Assembly: GCA_900660155.1 (NCBI GenBank)
Contig: CABFPE010000125.1
Location: 92,001 to 145,565, forward strand
Origin: Hofstenia miamia
Taxonomy: Eukaryota; Xenacoelomorpha; Acoela; Hofsteniidae
Direction: 5' to 3'
Length of the DNA stretch: 53,565 nucleotides
The notes beneath the pieces were generated by a model that worked only from the letters and a program-made list of their open reading frames with translations, was not told the origin of the DNA and made no database searches. Both the position numbers and the translations under genes were made by a program. Shown piece after piece: positions 46,358 through 53,565 of this stretch (position 1 is its first letter; each line of letters starts with the position of its first letter).

Positions 46358-48126
46358 TCCTGAGACGTAGTTGGGTGATCAGGTTCTAAATCGACAAGGT
46401 TGTCAACACACAAAGACTAGTTTGGCTCCTCAATAATGAAGCCTTCTCCATCTGTGATGAGCTGCACTTTAGCCTTACATTGAGACTTAAGATGTCCCTT
46501 TTCCCCACAAGTGAAGCATCTTACCAAGGATAAATCAAATACTTTCTTGGTAACTGCAGGCCTCCTTGGTTCAAAGTTCTTTGTACTGGACACACCTGAC
46601 AAGCTAGTTATATCATTGTTGATTCTTTGAGAATTCTGGAGCATGTAAACTACACTGATGGCCTTCCTGATGATCTCGTGAAGGCTATCCTCAGGGTCGC
46701 ATCGAACTTCCAAATGATTTCTGATCGATGAAGGAAAACCTTGGCAGATGTAAGAAAATAGATCATGTTGCGAATACTCTCTGGAGAGGCTACTCAATCA
46801 AAACAAGCATTCGACCTGTGTTATATAATTCCGAATGTCGTCACCAAATTTGAAGGACATGTCACATAATAACGTCTTATACTGATGTTTAATGTGCGGC
46901 GCTAGGTAATGATCCTCAAAGAAGCCAACCAACAGCTGGTAGTCAGTTTTGATGTTATGATCAAGCATGTATTGATTGTACACCAATCCACTAAGATATA
47001 AGGGGAACTGCAAGATTGCTGACTCTTGTGAATTTTTATGTTGTTTCATTGTTAACTCAAACAAGAAGAACCATTCATCAAATGATTGCGACACAGCATC
47101 AATTTGCCCAGTGAACTTGGGAAGGATGGAATGTTTGCTATATAGTTGTATCTGTCCATTGGATTTGAGAGGAAGGATAGAGTCCTGGTATCTTGGCTGG
47201 TCTTTCACACTGAATTTTCCAGGAAGCAGACTAGTATCACTCACGTGCTCCTTAAATGTGGGCACTACCACAGTGCTTACTGGATCAGGCAATGACTGCA
47301 CATACCCTGTTTGAGGGATGGCTCTGGTGGTTAAAGTAGACACTTGCGTCATAGCAGACTGGGCAAACGTAGGTTGACTAAGGGAAGGACTGGTGGAAAA
47401 TGGAACAGAGTTAGGGATGATTTCATGAGACCCTCTGAACAAAGGAGCTGCTGGAGGGGGATGGCTTGTGCCCACTAACTGAACCACTCAACCAATGATC
47501 CTCTCGGCTAATTCATCCAATGCTTCATTAAGTGCAGCATGAGTAACATATTCATCATTTCTCTGAGACAATGCCTCCTCATGGCGATGCAAGTTGTTGA
47601 CAGCACCCTTCAATTACTGAATTTGCAATTCCAGCGCAATGGTTGACTCCAGCATCTGTCATTCCATCCACTGGTAGGCTACGTGTTGAGTGTTGATTTC
47701 AGCCTGGAGAGACTCCACTTGACGTTCACTTTCCATCCTCAGAGCTACCTGTTGTGATAATGCCTCCTTCAAATGATCGATTTCTGTGAGGTGCACATCA
47801 AGCTGGGGCGTCAACTGATCATTACCATGAACATAACTGTGAGGACAAAGGGGGATTGGAGGAGCATTCTGGGAGTTCAAAATGCAGCATCTCACATTTC
47901 AGTAAAATGCTGGACTCATTTCACTTGCATCACTGTAAGGGATGGTCAGAGCATTCTGATCCATCCATTGGGTGATCAGAGTGGGAGAAGAAGGTTGAGA
48001 AAAACTAAGTAATGATCCAACAGTACAAGGGGTAACGTCCTGGTTACCAATGCTTGCACAGGGGACGCTCCTAATTGGAGAAGTCCCAAAAGTAGGAGAG
48101 TAAATAACAGTATGACTGGAATCCAT
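46348..48126 (-). pseudogene. T1 gag (coiled coil, capsid, CCHC)
   Basis: Starts MDSSHTVIYSPTFGTSPI at 48,126. A coiled coil at 47,900-47,500 reads LTEIDHLKEALSQQVALRME and ERQVESLQAEINTQ. Then a Pro/Ser/Thr-rich spacer. Capsid from 47,150: ILPKFTGQIDAVSQSFDEWF, FPLYLSGLVYNQYML, LSREYSQHDLFSYICQGFP. One zinc knuckle CFTCGEKGHLKSQC near 46,476-46,517. In-frame stops: TGA after AFY (47,899), after QWME (47,659), after RIIG and after CLF (46,800); TAA after LQIQ; TAG after EEPN (46,417). The true end is QDLN-TAG at 46,348 on the slippery site. Confidence 0.85.
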
Positions 48127-48518
48127 TATAACATTAGAGAGCATAACAATAATTTACAGAACTGACAGTGGGGAGCACCTCCACCCACACAGAAGAACAA
48201 GCGCAACTCAAAGAGGTAACAGTAATTAACAGCCTGAATGGGGAAAATGAACACAGTGGTATCTGGTAATAAATCCAACATATCAAAGCACTAGTAAAAG
48301 TAAAACAAACAAGAAATTTAACAATTGACATCAGCCAAATAAGACACAATGAGGGCTTCATTGCCATCCTTCAAGGGTGAGGAAGTTAATGAATACATTG
48401 ATAGGTAACAGCAGTCAGGGGAAACAACTATCACAGCTGATCCGCACCAAAACAAAAAACTAACTAACAACCAAACCATCAAAAGAAAACAACAAGATTA
48501 AATAGTTATCATGTCGGT

Positions 48519-48536
48519 GTCCTGTCATGGTCACCA
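48519..48536 (-). other. primer-binding site of T1
   Basis: On the minus strand the first bases after the LTR are TGGTGACCATGACAGGAC. Sixteen bases agree with element II except T for C at position 4. tRNA not assigned. Confidence 0.7.
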
Positions 48537-49462
48537 TGTAGAATTGTGGGCTGGTAGGGAAACTTAACTAGAAACTTAATTGACTCTGCAGAAGGTTTGA
48601 ATAGCGTTTACAATACAGCCACAATTCTGAGAAACAGAATAACAGAGAACTTTTAACTTATAGATGTAACATTGTAATTCATCCAAGCAACAAAACTACT
48701 TTAGGTAAGATCCAAGATGACCAATTCCTATGGCTTCCAGCTGAAGCGGAGCATCCAAAAGTAAAGTGCTTAACCTACTGACTGGTGCTACCCTATTTGT
48801 CTCACTTGTTTAATTTCTATCTCACATCAAAAAATACAGATTCTCATTTTCATTGTTATCTCTCAGCTCACTATTAAATAATCTGTAATTGCCAGATATT
48901 CATGCTAGCCAATGGCATGGTATTGTCACAGTGTTAGGTTGTATAAGTGCATGTATGTGTTGAACTACAAAAGAGAGATTTATTATTTCCCTATACATAA
49001 CCGTATATGTAACTTAATGGGTCCACAATTCGGACTGGATAATCAACAGACCTCCAGAAGCAACTTGTTGCCCCATGCTAGTGAAAGCACTCCCGAATTG
49101 TTGCCGAACTTAAGCAATAGTTTTCATTTCAATAAAATATAAATAAAAATACAATGGTAAAGACGGCAGTTGAGAGTAGATAAAATCTATTAAACAATCG
49201 CTACATTTCTCTCAGGTTTTATACAAAAGTTTAGTTCTTACCTGCCTTTGTTTAAAAAATCATTCGTCTACGTAGCTTAAACATGATCAATATATTTTCC
49301 CTTGTAAATTCAATTTGAGCCAATACTAATAAGCACCACAAAGGGGACATCAAATTAACAACAGCAACCTGAGATCAAAATTAATGCTGACGTCATGGTG
49401 ACGTAAAATACAGAATAATTGTTAAAGAATAAAATCGACAAAAGTCCCTGAGCGACTCTACA
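48537..49462 (-). repeat. LTR shared by T1 (5') and T2 (3')
   Basis: 926 bp, in element orientation TGTAGAGTCGCTCAGG...CCACAATTCTACA, with perfect TGTAGA/TCTACA ends. On its lower side it leads into the primer-binding site and gag of T1. On its upper side it is preceded by a polypurine tract and the end of ORF3 of T2. So it serves as 5' LTR of one copy and 3' LTR of the next. Confidence 0.9.
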
Positions 49463-49479
49463 CGCCCCCCTTGCTCAAA

Positions 49480-52400
49480 TTAATTTTCGGATAGCAGTTG
49501 AAGAGCTGGCCCAGACACAATGATTGAGTGGCCACTATCATCTTCATAGCTAGATCACCATCCCATGTTTGGACTTCAGTGTAGTGTGCCTCTCATGTGA
49601 TCTGCATGAGTACTTCTCATTGGGTTACTACTTCGTCCTTCATTCACAGAAATTTAATTGTTGGCATCCAGTTACTGATGGGACAATTCCTCCTAAGGTT
49701 ATTCAACCGCCTTGTAAATGTATCGTAAAACCATTCGTAAAGTTGAAGACCCTTGAGGGCAATCATTAGCGTCATCATTGCATCAGTGTCAGATGTATGG
49801 GCGTCTTCTGCACTAATCTCGGTATCTGGATAGAAATGTATAAATACCTGTCTCAGGGACCCCATAGTAGTTGTGTGATCACTAAACAGTGAACAGTATT
49901 CTTGGACTTGACTGAGTGTCATCTGCTCTGGGTCAGACACATTAGCTCTTATCATCATAATGATCTCTATCCTCTTTGTAACATTGTAGTACCAAGTAAT
50001 GGTTTCAACATTGTTCACCCACATCAAATCACCAGCCGCTTGGAAGAGAATAAGCACATGAGGCTGTAGTGTGGCGATTCTTTCCTGGATTGCTTGCAAT
50101 TGCATATGGACTGGTAATCCACACGTAAAAATATCTGTTATGGTGAGTTTGCCGTCAATGAATACATGTTCAGGATTTCCTCCTGCTATAAGTTTTTCTC
50201 TTATAACTTTGTACTCACCCATTCTGCTGGCTTTGATTGCTTCCTGTTTACTGTTTACAAAGTTAACTTGATCAGATAAGTGGGCAGCAACCTTCTTTTT
50301 TGGCTTTCTTACTTGCCATTTGGGCTGGATCAATGGGGTTTCAATCGTATGTGGTGGGATACACAAAAGATTTGAAGTTTTTATCTTCTTTTCCATCTTG
50401 CTGAACTTTGCAGGGGAGGCTAAAGTGGAGGTCCTGATCGTCACTGGATAATTGATGCAGGCATCCTTGATAGTATCCCAGAACTTTCCTCAGAGTCCTT
50501 TTTGTTGTAGGCATTTGATCTGTTGAGTTGAGATTCGTATGTGGGAAGTGGTGCTGCCCTGGGGATTGTAGAATGACCAACTCCTCCTTGGTGAACATCT
50601 CTGTGAGGCACCATTTCATCAAAGAAAGGACATCTTTATTGCGGCTATCAACCAAGACTCTCTGCTGTACAGTAAGGTCATCGAGAAATTTGCTAGGGTC
50701 ATGCTCAACCATTAGGATGCGTTCGTCTTCTGTTACAGACCATTGCAGCGTCCGCTTAGGAGAGATTGCGTTTCCTCCAAACTTCTCCAAATTTAATTTT
50801 TCAGTCAAGTCCCGAATGTGGGGAGACATTTGTACTGCTGATGATGCCAATAATTCCTCCTCTCAATAAAATTGCTCTGGCGTCTGCATCACCTGGTCAA
50901 AAATTGTGATGGGAATAATCTTACCTTCTTTATTGACGTGTCTGGCTGACTCAATGAATTGGCCATATCTGCATTCAGGATACTTCATCTGCTGCATGCT
51001 GAACAGGGCTTCGTTCTTACCATGGATGTCGTGCTTGATGACTTGGTCAAGGAATTTGTGCGTTGAGCCAGGCAATTGCTCTACAAATCGTCTTGTGCTC
51101 AGGGGAGCATTATCTGAGTGAAAGATAGCAAATTTAGTTTTGGCAGTTGTGCCCCACATATATTTTTTAACTGTGTTGGAAAAAATATTTATGTCCAATG
51201 GACAAATCCCAAGTTGATTGCTGGTTAACATGATCGACATCTTGCCTGTAACACTGCTTGCCCCCACCAGTCAGGCATAATATTTTTCAAACTTGTCCAT
51301 AGGCCGTTTCATTTTGCCAGGAGAGGAGGGAGGACTACATTTGTAAAGCAGCCAATTTTTTACTTTCCATGACAGCGGGCAAACAGCTAGCTCATGAATT
51401 GTTGTCTTTCTGAGGGAGGACCTTTTTTCATGTGACATAGGTATTTGTAAGTGGGGTTCTTTTGTGAGGTACATTGCGAGAATCCAAATAGCTCCTCTGG
51501 CATAGATGTCTGGTAAATTTTTCTCTGCAAAAAGACATTCCTTAAAATTCTTTTTATCTTGTGTATTGTAGGAGACTTTGATGTCTCAAAGAGTTCTTTC
51601 CACTGACGAGTGGTAATTGTTTGATGGACTCAATATATCAAGGCAGGGCCAATTGGACTTGGGGTTGAAATCTGCCTTCAGGTCAGACCATATGGTTTGA
51701 ATGTCACATAACAGCTGGTTACTTTGAGTGAACGCAAAGCTTACTCTCATGTCAGTTACTGTTACTAGCAATGGAGTGTTGGGGTCCGTCACTTCCAAGG
51801 TTTGTGATTGGAGCATAACATCAATGATCAGTTTCTGGTCAATGGCTAGATGGTGGGAAGGTACTCGCTGGCACAAAAGTAGATCCGTATAAATGAGCCT
51901 AGTGACGGGAAGGTGGCTCGTTGAGTGTGATGATATCAGAGTGTAGTCTTCTTTTGATAGTATCAGAAAATTTTCCATGTGAAAATGTAAGTTCTCTATT
52001 GGCTCAGGTATGGTAGTCTCGTACTCACTGCAGACTATCATTATAAGATGTATGCCCTCGACTTTAGCAATGTGGTAAGCAATCTCAATCTGCTCCATTA
52101 TATCATCCATTTGTATCTTGGTTATTCGTAGAAAATAGATAAACAGGAGGTTCTGAAAATCAATGTTGACGCACTCGAAGATGTCGATCGTTTTACCACT
52201 ATTTAAAAACTGGCACAAGTTATAAATATTAAAGTCGTCATCAAAAAAGGTGTGAACAGTGCTGCGCCAATACAGACGACTCAAACTTTCCATCATTCTG
52301 GAGTTGTAGCCAATGATCGTATTAATTTTCAGGCGACGGGAGGCATCTATGACAAATGGAATAACGTCTATAGAGCAGTTCATGTCACGTCCATTGTATG

Positions 52401-52971
52401 TGCGGCAAAGCTGATCTTTCGTCTCATTGGCTATATTGTCACAGATGATGGCTGTAGCTTTTCTTGTGGCAATGTAATAAGGGTGAAGAGTCTCATCACC
52501 AACTCTGGAGATTTTTCTTCTTCTTTCTTCTGTCTTCTGAGATCTCACAGTGGAAGTTGCAGTGGAAGAGGTCAAGGGGGCTATCAAGTCGCTCTTTTGG
52601 GGGGTATTTACAAGTTGTAAAGCACTAAAAGGTACTCTAGAATTATCAGTTTTTAATGTAGGTGTGGCCAGCTCCTCTCGCGCACATGGGGAAACATGTC
52701 TCTCCATGTAGGGGCAAGATGTGGAGGGCGTCGTGGAAAATGCTGTCTGCTCTCCGAGTCGTGGAGCAACGTGTCGCCCACATGGAATCAGACTCTCCTC
52801 AGCACCATCTTGACGTCCTCTTTTCTTTGCATGTGCCTCAGCAAGTGGAGATACGTGTCTTTTGTGCCTAGATGAGGCGTCTCGGCTAGGTCTGCTATCT
52901 TCCATCCTCCTTCTCACTTGGCGGCGGGATGGTGGAGCTGGTGACTCGCGTTTTTGATGTGATTTGTTCAT
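49480..52971 (-). pseudogene. T2 ORF3: better preserved copy of the unknown protein
   Basis: Starts MNKSHQKRESPAPPSRRQV at 52,971, 77 nt upstream of the pol stop and in the +1 frame relative to pol. The first 461 codons are open (to a TGA at 51,586). The N-terminus is basic (RRQVRRRMEDSRPSR, KKRGRQDG) and contains three spaced RHV(S/A)P motifs. Middle blocks: KTEERRRKISRVGDETLHPY, NGRDMNCSIDVIPFVIDASR, LYWRSTVHTFFDDDFNIYNL, VTRLIYTDLLL. Later blocks, split by TGA at 51,271 and 50,865: GICPLDINIFSNTVKKYMWG, ARHVNKEGKIIPITIFDQVM, VFIDGKLTITDIF, PHVLILFQAAGDLMWVNN. A deletion of about 20 nt near 50,550 changes frame, and a small one near 49,520 disrupts the C-terminus. Function unknown; no transmembrane segment evident. 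Confidence 0.8.
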
Positions 52972-53565
52972 TCCTAAATGGAGTTATAAGATTTAAATCC
53001 CAAATGCTGGAATTGTAAGCGTGAGTAGTTCTTGCCCTTCTTTGGGGGAGTGTATGTGTTTCCAAATTGTTAGAAAGAATATTATCATAATTGTACTCGG
53101 TGTCGGAAATTTCATCCTCTGAAAAGCTGGTTAAATTATCATATTTTTCATATACATCAACATCATTATCTACTAATTTGTTATTATTGTCTATTATTAC
53201 ATGCTCTATATCTTTGATAGCTCATTTGAGCCTTTGAAAATGTACCGTTTTACCATTGTTTAAAGTATAGGTGTTATGATCAAGCACTTTTTCTATCGTA
53301 AAAGGGCCTTGCCAATCATTTGCAAGTTTACGTACTTGATTACTATCCGTTGTAATGCAGGGCATATAAGCAAAGATTCTGTTGCCACGTTTATGTGGCT
53401 TGCCTTATATCTTTTTATTAAAGGTTTTCTTTTGTCTTATGCTGGATTGATTTGTGTTATGACAGATTGTCAAGTGAATTTGTTGCATATCATTAATTAG
53501 TCTATTCACATAGCTTTCCACGCAGTTGTTGGCATATTTTGGGAACATCATTGCCAAGGATGTGG
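52895..53565 (-). pseudogene. T2 integrase C-terminal region (partial)
   Basis: Continues off the window. RKLANDWQGPFTIEKVLDHN marks the GPF module, then VHFQRLK, a TGA at 53,222 (T1 has CAA), AIKDIEHVIIDNN, an acidic SEDEISDTEYNYDN tail and IWDLNLITPFRNE. pol stops TAG at 52,895-52,897. Confidence 0.8.

Larger units (their letters stand above)
38008..49462 (-). mobile_element. Gypsy element T1, nearly complete, 11.45 kb
   Basis: Two direct LTRs (38,008-38,934 and 48,537-49,462) enclose, on the minus strand, a primer-binding site, gag, protease, RT, RNase H, integrase with GPF module, and a further ORF3 of about 3.5 kb, ending in a G-rich polypurine tract. The order of pol domains (RT and RNase H before integrase) is that of Ty3/gypsy. 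11.45 kb is well above the 5-7 kb usual for gypsy elements; the excess is ORF3 plus long LTRs. The coding regions have scattered stops, mostly TGA, and a few frameshifts. LTRs differ visibly from each other (about a dozen differences in the first 155 bp by eye), so the copy is old. Confidence 0.9.
49463..53565 (-). mobile_element. Gypsy element T2, 3' part, runs off the window
   Basis: Second copy of the T1 family in the same orientation, sharing one LTR with it. Present: polypurine tract, ORF3, and the integrase C-terminal region. The rest lies beyond position 53,565. Compared with T1 it has a different set of stops and small deletions, so the two copies have decayed independently. Confidence 0.85.

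Overview
This window looks like intergenic, transposon-packed DNA from an AT-rich metazoan (most likely invertebrate) genome. No bacterial or phage gene organisation is visible and I find no convincing host gene. Almost every recognisable coding segment is a retro- or DNA-transposon remnant: Ty3/gypsy LTR elements with DTGA-type protease, RT, RNase H and integrase, non-LTR (LINE) reverse transcriptases, and a Mutator-like (MULE) transposase with spliceosomal introns. A run of 1,000 Ns (21,112-22,111) and several single Ns mark scaffold joins; three of the joins carry unmerged duplicate contig ends.

Layout. 0.1-0.9 kb: LINE RT relic (-). 1.5-2.5 kb: gypsy protease/linker relic (-). 3.8-4.3 kb: LINE RT relic (+). 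5.0-5.8 kb: inverted LTR relic. 6.2-9.4 kb: decayed gypsy element I (+; gag, integrase and extra-ORF remnants), probably ending in the LTR at 11.56-12.44 kb. 14.3-17.0 kb: extra-ORF C-terminal half and diverged 3' LTR of a minus-strand gypsy element III. 16.98-21.1 kb: gypsy element II (+; LTR, PBS, gag, protease, RT), which seems to be inserted in element III and runs into the N gap. 22.1-24.95 kb: element III gag-protease-RT-RNase H (-). 24.95-28.44 kb: two LINE copies of one family head to head. 33.68-36.64 kb: MULE with FLYWCH and RING-like domains, minisatellite TIRs and a 9-bp target duplication. 38.0-49.46 kb: an almost complete 11.45-kb gypsy element (T1, -) with 0.93-kb LTRs. 49.46-53.57 kb: the 3' part of a second copy (T2, -) sharing the LTR with T1.

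How it works together. The gypsy elements form one related lineage: LTR near 920 bp with TGTAG...CTACA ends, a shared primer-binding site TGG(T/C)GACCATGACAGG, gag with coiled coil, capsid and CCHC knuckle, a -1 slippery heptamer TTTAAA(C/T) at the gag stop, pol (PR-RT-RH-IN with GPF module), and then a very large third ORF (about 1,170 codons) overlapping the end of pol and reaching almost to the 3' LTR. This ORF3 sits where env would be, but I see no signal peptide or membrane anchor, and I do not recognise the protein. Its sequence is conserved between diverged copies in four places in this window, so it was a real, selected gene. It is the best candidate for something undescribed here.

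Decay. In-frame stops in the gypsy copies are mostly TGA, and paired copies show CGA/TGA or CAA/TGA at the same codon, a signature of CpG deamination of methylated transposons.
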